Assembly (NCBI GenBank): GCA_003455715.1
Contig: DMQJ01000161.1
Span: 1,103 to 6,348, forward strand
DNA from: Acidimicrobiaceae bacterium
Lineage (GTDB): Bacteria; Actinomycetota; Acidimicrobiia; Acidimicrobiales; Ilumatobacteraceae
Reading direction: 5' to 3'
Length of the DNA stretch: 5,246 bases
Below are positions 1 to 5,246 of the stretch, in pieces; position 1 is the first letter of the stretch; the number at the start of each line of letters is the position of its first letter. A model generated the notes under the pieces. The model did no database searches. It saw only the letters and a list, made by a program, of their open reading frames with translations, and was not told the origin of the DNA. Both the position numbers and the translations under genes were made by a program.

Positions 1-347
1 TGGGCGCCCTCGACGACAACCTCGGTGCGTTCTTCGCCGACCTCGACGCCCGCGGCCTCACCGACAACGTGCTCGTGGCAACCATGAGCGAGTTCGGGCG
101 CACGGTGGGCGAGAACGGCTCGGGCGGCCTCGACCACGGTGCCGCATCCAGCATGCTCCTCATCGGCCCCGTGGTGCCCGGCCTGCACGGAGAGGCGCCG
201 AGCTTCACCGGTCTCAGCGCCGAGGACGGCCTGCCCGCCGCCATCCCCTTCGACCACTACCTCGCTACCCTCGCCGAACAGTGGCTGGGGGTTCCGGCCG
301 ACAGCGTCGTGCCCGGGGCTGTCCCGCTGACGGGGCTTGTCGCCTGA
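1..347 (+). CDS. DUF1501 family protein, C-terminal part (5' end outside window)
   Basis: The reading frame is open from position 3 to the TGA at 345-347, giving 114 visible residues of a protein that in this family is usually 400 aa or more. The family signature is directly visible: SEFGRTVGENGSGG followed closely by LDHGAA and a hydrophobic strand (MLLIGPVVPGLHG), which is the typical order at the C-terminal end of DUF1501 proteins. DUF1501 is placed in the alkaline-phosphatase-like superfamily, so the DHG histidine may be a metal ligand (inference). Members are usually exported by a Tat signal, but the N-terminus lies outside this window and cannot be checked. In many genomes the gene sits next to a DUF1800 gene, so one would be expected to the left. 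The biochemical substrate is unknown. The gene converges on the antiporter gene with 21 bp between the stop codons. Family assignment is confident; function is not. Confidence 0.88.
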   Translation, partial: GALDDNLGAFFADLDARGLTDNVLVATMSEFGRTVGENGSGGLDHGAASSMLLIGPVVPGLHGEAPSFTGLSAEDGLPAAIPFDHYLATLAEQWLGVPADSVVPGAVPLTGLVA

Positions 348-360
348 ACGAACTGACCGC

Positions 361-394
361 CGTCGGCGTCAGGCCAGGAACGGCACCGCCGACG
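361..394. terminator. Inverted repeat at the convergent gene junction, possible weak bidirectional terminator
   Basis: CGTCGGCG at 361-368 is the exact reverse complement of CGCCGACG at 387-394, so an 8-bp GC stem with an 18-nt loop can form. It starts 13 bp past the DUF1501 stop and covers the last codons and stop of the antiporter gene. Neither side carries a T-run, so this is not a classical intrinsic terminator. The position between two converging genes is the main argument for a role. Such short GC repeats also arise by chance in high-GC DNA. Confidence 0.25.
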
Positions 395-1346
395 CGTACA
401 CCACGAGCAGGATGATCCCCTGGGTTCGGCTGAGCAGCCGGTCCCAGCGCATCATCAGCAAGGCCAACACCGCGGCGCCCATCATCACCACCACCCCGAC
501 GCCGCGCACGTTCGCGCCCAGCGGCGCGCCGGGCGCCACCAACCCGACCACCGCGGCAACGCCGAGCGAGTTGAACAGGTTGGAGCCCAACAGGTTGCCG
601 ATAATGAGGTCGTGCTCGCCCTTGCGCGCCGCCTGGATGGCCGTGGTGAGTTCGGGCAACGAGGTGCCCACCGCCACCAGTGTCAGCCCGATGAACCCAC
701 CCGACAGGCCCGCTGTCTCGGCCAGCTCCACGGCCCCCCACACCAACAACTGTGCCCCGCCGAGGGTGCCCACCAGGCCGATGAGCGTGCGGGCAATGGC
801 ATTGCCCAGCGGCCGCTGTGCCTCCTCCTCGATGAACTCGTCGGCCTCCGCACCGAGCGGGTCGACGGCCACCGCCCCGCCCTCGATGGCCACACCATCG
901 GCGGAGCCATATCGCAACGACACCACAACGCTGGCGACGATGAGCGTCGCCAGAATCAGACCCTCCACCACACCCAGCCCACCCTGCACGAACCATGCGA
1001 ACAGCGCCATCGCCAGCAGGGTGACCGGCGCCTCCCTCCGCAGCGCCGACGACGCCACAGCGATCGGGCGCACCGCCGCAGCAAGGCCCAACACCAACGT
1101 GAGGTTGGCCAGGTTGGAGCCGACGATGTTGCCCACGCCGACGTCGGCGTCGCCCCTGCCAGCGGCGATACCCGACACGAGCATCTCGGGCGCCGACGTA
1201 CCAAAGCCGATGACCACGGCACCAACCACCACCGACGACACACCGAGTCGGCGGGCGAGGTCGGCGGCGCCGACGATGAACAGGTCGGACGCCTTGGCCA
1301 GCAACGCCAGGCCCACCGCCACGGCAACGAGGTGGAGCGCGATCAT
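369..1346 (-). CDS. Calcium/sodium antiporter, CaCA family (YrbG-like)
   Basis: This 325-aa integral membrane protein shows the two inverted alpha repeats that define the Ca2+/cation antiporter superfamily. Alpha-1 has GFGTSAPEM (47-55) and GNIVGSNLANL (72-82); alpha-2 has VAVGTSLPEL (224-233) and GNLLGSNLFNSLG (250-262). By motif alignment with the archaeal exchanger NCX_Mj, T50, S51, E54, S77 and N81 fall at identical numbers, and T228, S229, E232 and S255 match T209, S210, E213 and S236. The position of NCX_Mj D240 is Asn259 here. About ten hydrophobic segments are visible, with an acidic stretch (162-177) between the repeats, as expected for the central loop. The family normally exchanges Ca2+ for Na+ (or H+) at the inner membrane; ion preference is not determinable here. 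The ATG at 1344-1346 fits the family N-terminus. It lies 18 bp after the preceding CNNM stop and has no good Shine-Dalgarno, so translation is probably coupled. Stop is TGA at 371-369. Confidence 0.93.
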   Translation of the reverse strand: MIALHLVAVAVGLALLAKASDLFIVGAADLARRLGVSSVVVGAVVIGFGTSAPEMLVSGIAAGRGDADVGVGNIVGSNLANLTLVLGLAAAVRPIAVASSALRREAPVTLLAMALFAWFVQGGLGVVEGLILATLIVASVVVSLRYGSADGVAIEGGAVAVDPLGAEADEFIEEEAQRPLGNAIARTLIGLVGTLGGAQLLVWGAVELAETAGLSGGFIGLTLVAVGTSLPELTTAIQAARKGEHDLIIGNLLGSNLFNSLGVAAVVGLVAPGAPLGANVRGVGVVVMMGAAVLALLMMRWDRLLSRTQGIILLVVYASAVPFLA

Positions 1347-1364
1347 GGTGCGCCCGAAGGGATA

Positions 1365-2684
1365 TCAGGCCTCCGGCGGCGCGACAACTGCCGACACAGG
1401 TCTGACACGAACTCTGCGCACCGCCCGGTCGTCCATCTCCTCCACGGTGAGCTCCACACCCTGGAACTGCACGGAGGTGCCTACCGACGGCACCGTCGAA
1501 TGCACGGCAAGCAACACTCCGCCCACGGTGGACACCTCGGGGTGGTCGAGCGGCACGCCGAGGTCGTGGCGCAAGTCGGCCAAGGTGAGTGCACCGTCGA
1601 CCGAGAGCGAACCGTCGGCGTGACGCACGGGCGCTTCGGCGTCGGCGTCGTCGTGCACCTCCATCACCTCGGCGATCACGTCGTCCATCGTCACCAGGCC
1701 GATCGGGCTGCCGAACTCGTCGACCACCAACACCGCATGAACACGCTGGCGCCGGAACTCGGCGAGCACCCCTTCGGCGGTGGCCGAAGCAGGCACCGTG
1801 GGCAACGGGCGCATCAGGTCGGTGGGCGCCAGTGACAGCCCACGCTGCTGGGCGCGGATGAAGTCCTTGATGTGCAGCACGCCGCGCACATCCTCCAACG
1901 AACCATCCACCACCGGGTAGCGGCTCAGCGACGACGCCACGATTCGCCGGGAAATCTCCTCCGGCGTTGCGGTCACGTCGATGGTCTGCACCCGCTTGCG
2001 CGGCGTCATCAACTCCTCGGCCCGCCGCTCGTCGAGTTCGAACACGTTGCGAATGAGATCGCGCTGCAGCTCGCCCAGCTGCCCGCTCTCGGCAGACTCA
2101 TCGGTGACGATGGCCAACTCCGCACTCGTGTAGAGGGATGTCGACTTGTCGGGTTCGCGAATGCGCAGCAAACGCATCAGCGCCAGCGCCAGGTAGTTGA
2201 GCACTGCCACCATTGGGCGGAACAGAAACCCGAATGCCCGCATCACCGTGTTGACCCGCAGGCTCACCTTCTCGGGCGACTGTAGGGCCAATGCCTTGGG
2301 GATCATCTCCCCCAGCACGACGTGCAGGTAGGTGATACCGCTCAACGCAACGACGAACCCGACGGTGTGCGCGGCCGACTCCGACAGGCCCCACTGTTCG
2401 AACGGGCCGTACAGCCAATGCGCCACCGCCGGCTCGCCATACATACCGAGGCCGATGCTGGCCAGGGTGATACCCAGCTGAGCGATGGCGATATAGCCGT
2501 CCTTGCCCGTGGGCTTCTCGAACACACGCAGCAACCATGCAGCCGCCCGGCTGCCGCCATCGGCCACAGCCTGCAAGCGGGAGGGGCGCGACGCCACCAA
2601 CGCGAACTCGGCGGCCACGAACACGCCGTTGGCGAGCACCAACACCACGATGACCACGATGGGAAGCACGACATCGCCCATCAT
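1365..2684 (-). CDS. CNNM/HlyC/CorC-type transporter B (DUF21 + CBS pair + CorC_HlyC domain)
   Basis: A 439-aa protein with the full CNNM/CorC architecture. The DUF21 transmembrane domain (about 5-200) includes FVAAEFALV (22-30), QLGITLASIGLG (69-80) and the family hallmark GEMIPK (125-130). Two CBS domains follow (about 223-283 and 288-343), opening with the typical MTPR (226-229) and containing SRYPVVD and GLVTMDDVIAEV. A C-terminal CorC_HlyC domain (about 352-431) contains STVGGVLL. Older annotation calls such proteins 'hemolysin'; characterised CorC/CNNM members are Na+-coupled Mg2+ exporters whose CBS domains bind ATP-Mg. The stretch after CBS2 (EVMEVHDDADAEAP) lacks the GEVRDEFD-type motif of the neighbouring paralogue. 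Two ATG codons are adjacent; the first (2684-2682) is preferred because it overlaps the upstream stop as TGATG and has GAGGA 9 nt upstream. The alternative start at 2681 is only one residue shorter. The gene is probably co-translated with the upstream paralogue and co-transcribed with the antiporter. Confidence 0.93.
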   Translation of the reverse strand: MMGDVVLPIVVIVVLVLANGVFVAAEFALVASRPSRLQAVADGGSRAAAWLLRVFEKPTGKDGYIAIAQLGITLASIGLGMYGEPAVAHWLYGPFEQWGLSESAAHTVGFVVALSGITYLHVVLGEMIPKALALQSPEKVSLRVNTVMRAFGFLFRPMVAVLNYLALALMRLLRIREPDKSTSLYTSAELAIVTDESAESGQLGELQRDLIRNVFELDERRAEELMTPRKRVQTIDVTATPEEISRRIVASSLSRYPVVDGSLEDVRGVLHIKDFIRAQQRGLSLAPTDLMRPLPTVPASATAEGVLAEFRRQRVHAVLVVDEFGSPIGLVTMDDVIAEVMEVHDDADAEAPVRHADGSLSVDGALTLADLRHDLGVPLDHPEVSTVGGVLLAVHSTVPSVGTSVQFQGVELTVEEMDDRAVRRVRVRPVSAVVAPPEA

Positions 2685-2698
2685 CAGGCACCGTCCTC
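2682..2698 (-). promoter_or_regulatory. Stop-start overlap (TGATG) with Shine-Dalgarno, translational coupling of the two CNNM genes
   Basis: On the minus strand the TGA of CNNM-A (2686-2684) shares its A with the ATG of CNNM-B (2684-2682). A GAGGA sequence (2698-2694) sits 9 nt before this ATG, inside the end of CNNM-A. This is the clearest ribosome binding site preceding a complete gene in the window. It decides the start of CNNM-B and implies that terminating ribosomes can re-initiate there, which tends to keep the two products at matched levels. Confidence 0.75.
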
Positions 2699-3991
2699 AG
2701 TGTGGGCTTCGCCAGGCACATCGAAGCTGGCCCGCATGACGGCACGGCCCTCCATCGCGTCGACCCGGATGGCGATGAGGTCGTCGCCCCAGTGCACCAC
2801 GTCGCCCACTTCGGGGGTGCGGCCCAACAGGTGCCAGATGAGGCCGCCCATCGTGTCGACGTCGTCGTGCTCCAACTCCAGATCGAACCGTTCGTCGACC
2901 GCGGTGAGCAACACGTCGCCACGCACCACCGCGCGGCCGCCCTCCACCACGATGGGGTCGACCTCGTTGTCGAACTCGTCGCGCACTTCGCCGAACACTT
3001 CCTCGATGGCGTCCTCGATGGTGACCAGCCCGGCCACATCGCCGTACTCGTTCACCACCAGCGCACAGTGACGGCCCTGCTCGCGCAACAGGTTCCACAG
3101 GGTGGGCACCGACACCATCTCGGCGATGGCCAGCGTGGCTTGGGCCACGTCCTCCACCAACTGATCCGGGTGCGCCTGAGCGGCGGCGTACAGGTCGCGG
3201 AGGTGCACGATGCCGGTGATGTCGCCATCGGCACCGATGACCGGGAACCGAGTGAATTCGGAGTCGGCCAGGCGGGCCAGCGCTTCGCTCACCGGCACCG
3301 ACCCCTTCACCGTGACCAGGCGCGGCCGCGGCGTCATGATCTGGTGCACCAGCCGGTCGTCGACGTTGAGGATGCCTGCCAGCATCTCGCGTTCGGTGGC
3401 GTCGATGAGACCGGCGTTGGCGCTGTCGCGGTAGAGACCCGCGAGCTCCTCGGGCGAGTGGACATGCGCATGGCCATGCTCCAGCGGAAGCTTCCACCAG
3501 CGCATCAGCTTGAACGCCGAACCGTTGAACAGCGCCACCAGCGGGCGGAACAGCCACTGGCTCACCTGCATCGGGCGCAGCGTGAGCATGGCGAGGCGTT
3601 CGGGGTACCGCAGCGCAACGGTCTTCGGCAGCAACTCACCGAGCACCACTTGCACCGCGGTGATGACGATGAGGACGATCACCACTGCTGCGCCACGCGC
3701 CCCGATCTTGCCCAAGGCGGGTTCGAGCAGCGGCGTGAGTTGCGCCTGGCCGTACGCACCGGCGACGAGGCTGCTGACAGTGATGCCGATCTGGCATGCC
3801 GCCACGTACGAGTCGAGTCGCATCGGGTCGGCGAGGATGGCGAGCAGCCCACGTGCTGCGCCGTTGCCGGCTTCGGCGGCCTCCTGCACACGCGAGCGGC
3901 GGGATCCGACCGTCGCGAACTCTGCCGCCACGTAGAGGGCGTTGACGGCAACCATGAGCAGGATGACCACGATGGGCAATAGGGCGCTCAT
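2684..3991 (-). CDS. CNNM/HlyC/CorC-type transporter A (DUF21 + CBS pair + CorC_HlyC domain)
   Basis: A 435-aa paralogue of the following gene with the same domain order. DUF21 (about 3-190) has YVAAEFATVGSRRSR (20-34), QIGITVSSLVAGAYG (67-81) and VVLGELLPKTVAL (115-127). The CBS pair (about 215-275 and 281-337) has MTPRPR at 219-224, TRFPVIG and GLVTIEDAIEEVFGEV. The CorC_HlyC domain (about 344-425) contains DTMGGLIWHLLGR. The acidic end of CBS2 (EEVFGEVRDEFDNE, 329-342) is of the canonical family type. A histidine cluster (HGHAHVH, 172-178) lies in the linker between the membrane and CBS domains. By family knowledge the role is Na+-linked Mg2+ (or Co2+) efflux across the cytoplasmic membrane with nucleotide sensing by CBS. 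The start chosen is the ATG at 3991-3989, because MSALLPIVVILLMVAVNALY is the usual family N-terminus. The frame stays open upstream to 4549, but that extension is Arg/Ala/Gly-rich, has no family match by eye and overlaps the permease gene. No Shine-Dalgarno is visible before this ATG. Confidence 0.93.
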   Translation of the reverse strand: MSALLPIVVILLMVAVNALYVAAEFATVGSRRSRVQEAAEAGNGAARGLLAILADPMRLDSYVAACQIGITVSSLVAGAYGQAQLTPLLEPALGKIGARGAAVVIVLIVITAVQVVLGELLPKTVALRYPERLAMLTLRPMQVSQWLFRPLVALFNGSAFKLMRWWKLPLEHGHAHVHSPEELAGLYRDSANAGLIDATEREMLAGILNVDDRLVHQIMTPRPRLVTVKGSVPVSEALARLADSEFTRFPVIGADGDITGIVHLRDLYAAAQAHPDQLVEDVAQATLAIAEMVSVPTLWNLLREQGRHCALVVNEYGDVAGLVTIEDAIEEVFGEVRDEFDNEVDPIVVEGGRAVVRGDVLLTAVDERFDLELEHDDVDTMGGLIWHLLGRTPEVGDVVHWGDDLIAIRVDAMEGRAVMRASFDVPGEAHTEDGA

Positions 3992-4107
3992 GGGTGCACG
4001 CTCGAGGGGAGGCGGCGCAACGAGTGCGCCGCGGTGGGACTTGGCGGTGTGCTCACAGTGGTGGCAGAGACTACCGGGCGCAGCAGTGGAGCCCCGCCGA
4101 TGACGCG
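3992..4107. other. 116-bp intergenic region upstream of the CNNM pair
   Basis: This is the only real gap within the minus-strand block, between the permease stop and the CNNM-A start. It is the likeliest place for the promoter of the CNNM-CNNM-CaCA operon and for termination of the permease transcript. A TANNNT-type -10 candidate (TAGTCT, minus strand 4073-4068) is present, but there is no matching -35 at the right distance. A GC hairpin lies next to the CNNM-A start. No small ORF with a convincing ribosome site was seen. Confidence 0.5.
4012..4032 (-). terminator. Perfect 8-bp GC hairpin after the permease gene / in the CNNM-A leader
   Basis: GCGGCGCA (4012-4019) and TGCGCCGC (4025-4032) are exact reverse complements around a 5-nt loop. 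In the direction of transcription the hairpin lies about 75 nt after the permease TAG and 20 nt before the CNNM-A ATG. No U-tract follows; the next bases are CTCCCCTCG. It could be a T-less terminator for the permease transcript or a leader structure near the CNNM-A start. The stem is seen directly; the role is inferred. Confidence 0.4.
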
Positions 4108-5246
4108 CTACACCGTGCCCACGTCGCGTCGGCGCAGCCTGTCGAAACCAACGGCCACCGCAGCGCCAGCGACCACAACGAGTACCGCCAGCGGGAGCAC
4201 CCGCACCGGTACCGCAGGCGCGGGGGCGATGTGCCGGTAGGGCGACAGGTCGCTCACCCAGCCCGGCAACCCGAGCGCCTCGGCCAGCAACCCCACCGCA
4301 GCGGCAAGAGCGAACACCGCCCACGAAGCGAGCGACCAACGGGGCGTCGCCGAGCAGATGAGGAACGCCACCGCGCCGAGCACCAGCGGTGCGGGCACCA
4401 TGGCCACTGCGGCCACAGCGACACGGGCCACGAGCGAACCGTCGCCAGTGGCCAGCGCCGCTCCCACGCCTTGGGCGACGCCACCGGCGACGAGCATGGC
4501 GCACGCGGCGATGGACCCGACCGCAAGATGACTGGCCGCCCAACGCCACCGCGGCAACGGCGTCGCCAGCAACGGTTCTGCCCGACCGGCAGCCTCTTCG
4601 GCGCGCATGCGCAGCATGGCCGACACCACGTAGCCGCCCACGAGCAGCCCGATCACCAGCACACCGGTGGCCAGGAAGGCGTCGGTGATGGAGCCGCCGC
4701 CGAGCCCGGCCAGGAACTCGGCCAGCTCAGGGTTGTCGGCCACCATGTCGTCGGCCTCGTCGGCGACCACGCCGTAGAAGGCACCGAGCAACACCACGCC
4801 TGCGAGCCACCCCACCACGGCGCCGCGGTGCAAACGCACTGCCACACCGAGCGGGCCCCGAAGCCACCGCCCAGCCTCCGCCCGCCCCGCCCGTTGCGCC
4901 ATCACACCAGCGCCCAGGTCGCGACGATCCGCAAGGCGGGTGGCCACCACCAGCAACGTCGCACAGGCGAGCGCAGGCACTGCCAGCACCCACCACCGCT
5001 CGTCGGCGTACACCCGCATCGCCTGCCCCCAGTGAATGGGCGACAACCAACTCAACCACTCCGCTTGCACATCGCCGATGGCCCGCACCACGAACGCAAC
5101 ACCCAACACCGCAAGGGCCAGCCCGTTGGCAGCACGCGACGATGCAGCCACCTGCCCGGTCACCGCAGCTACCCCTGCGAACGCCATTCCGACGGCGACG
5201 GTGGCCGCACCGAACGCCGCGGCACCAGCCACTCCGTACCCTCCTT
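4108..5246 (-). CDS. ABC exporter permease, tetronasin/polyketide-antibiotic exporter type (N-terminal part outside window)
   Basis: At least 374 residues of a polytopic membrane protein end at the TAG 4110-4108. Counting from the GTG at 5232, landmarks typical of the actinobacterial family of roughly 530 aa (TnrB3-like, 'exporter of polyketide antibiotics') appear in order: FVVRAIGDV (47-55), WLSPIHWGQ (62-70), RRDLGAG (103-109), RMRAEEAAGRAEPLLAT (208-224), RWRWAASH (228-235), LSPYRHI (329-335) and RLRRRDVG (365-372). Several long Ala/Val/Leu segments between them are membrane spans. The repeated 'EEAAGRAEPLLAT' coupling-type segment is expected once in each half, so the visible part is the second half plus the end of the first; about 150 residues should lie beyond the right edge. 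The partner ATPase gene would be expected further upstream. The role is export of a hydrophobic compound, with unknown substrate. The frame remains open to the window edge, so the gene is annotated as partial, although an in-frame GTG with a strong Shine-Dalgarno exists at 5232. Confidence 0.88.
   Translation of the reverse strand, partial: GGYGVAGAAAFGAATVAVGMAFAGVAAVTGQVAASSRAANGLALAVLGVAFVVRAIGDVQAEWLSWLSPIHWGQAMRVYADERWWVLAVPALACATLLVVATRLADRRDLGAGVMAQRAGRAEAGRWLRGPLGVAVRLHRGAVVGWLAGVVLLGAFYGVVADEADDMVADNPELAEFLAGLGGGSITDAFLATGVLVIGLLVGGYVVSAMLRMRAEEAAGRAEPLLATPLPRWRWAASHLAVGSIAACAMLVAGGVAQGVGAALATGDGSLVARVAVAAVAMVPAPLVLGAVAFLICSATPRWSLASWAVFALAAAVGLLAEALGLPGWVSDLSPYRHIAPAPAVPVRVLPLAVLVVVAGAAVAVGFDRLRRRDVGTV

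Noticed and set aside
265..996. 243-codon minus-strand frame spanning the DUF1501 and antiporter genes
   Set aside because: It is Arg/Gly-rich and crosses the convergent junction. Both overlapping genes have well-supported frames.
1371..1374. GGAG (minus strand) as ribosome site for the antiporter
   Set aside because: It lies 24 nt before the ATG, too far for a Shine-Dalgarno, and is inside the end of CNNM-B.
337..1835. Long plus-strand open frames (337-1623 and 612-1835) opposite the antiporter and CNNM-B genes
   Set aside because: Their translations are low-complexity (Thr/Ser/Pro-rich or Arg/His-rich) with no recognisable family. They mirror high-GC coding on the other strand, which shows clear conserved motifs.
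2702..3982. 426-codon plus-strand open frame opposite CNNM-A
   Set aside because: The translation is His/Val/Asp/Gln-rich, as expected from the antisense of GC-rich codons. The minus strand carries a complete CNNM protein over the same span.
4068..4073. TAGTCT (minus strand) as a -10 box for the CNNM operon
   Set aside because: It fits the loose TANNNT pattern, but no TTGAC-like -35 lies 16-19 bp upstream, so it is not enough to call a promoter.
3992..4549. Upstream in-frame extension of CNNM-A by 186 codons
   Set aside because: It overlaps the permease gene out of frame, is Arg/Gly-rich and matches no domain. The family N-terminus begins at the ATG at 3991.
1..5246. CRISPR arrays, tRNA/rRNA genes, insertion sequences, att sites, defence or toxin genes
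   Set aside because: No direct repeat series, tRNA-like fold, transposase or integrase motif, or terminal inverted repeats were seen; nearly all bases are covered by five ordinary genes.

Overview
The window is a high-GC bacterial segment, strongly G/C-biased at third codon positions. It most likely comes from an actinomycete-type genome (Actinomycetota, possibly an Acidimicrobiia-like lineage). That assignment is inferred from composition, from the tetronasin/'polyketide antibiotic exporter'-type ABC permease, and from the tandem CNNM/CorC genes; no marker gene fixes the taxon. Coding density is very high and no RNA gene, mobile element or CRISPR array is visible.

Layout, left to right: (i) the 3' end of a plus-strand DUF1501 gene (stop at 345-347), converging with only 21 bp spacing on (ii) a minus-strand block. 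Read in its direction of transcription (right to left), the block holds the C-terminal part of an ABC exporter permease running off the right edge (5246-4108), then a 116-bp gap containing a perfect GC-rich hairpin. Next come two tandem CNNM/HlyC/CorC-type membrane transporters, 435 aa (3991-2684) and 439 aa (2684-1365), whose stop and start codons overlap as TGATG. Last is a 325-aa CaCA-family calcium/sodium antiporter (1346-369), 18 bp after the second CNNM gene.

The three ion-transport genes are packed as a probable operon (CNNM-A, CNNM-B, CaCA). By family knowledge, CNNM/CorC proteins export Mg2+ coupled to Na+ and are gated through nucleotide-binding CBS domains, and CaCA proteins exchange Ca2+ for Na+ or H+. 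The block therefore looks like a Na+-coupled divalent-cation efflux module. The ABC permease is probably a separate unit, and the DUF1501 gene belongs to a plus-strand locus to the left.

Nothing here amounts to a clearly new system. The points most worth a second look are the coupled CNNM pair with unequal C-terminal regions, a His-rich linker in one of them, the Asn in the antiporter's second cation-site repeat, the hairpin just upstream of the CNNM pair, and a perfect Shine-Dalgarno sequence inside the permease frame at the window edge.
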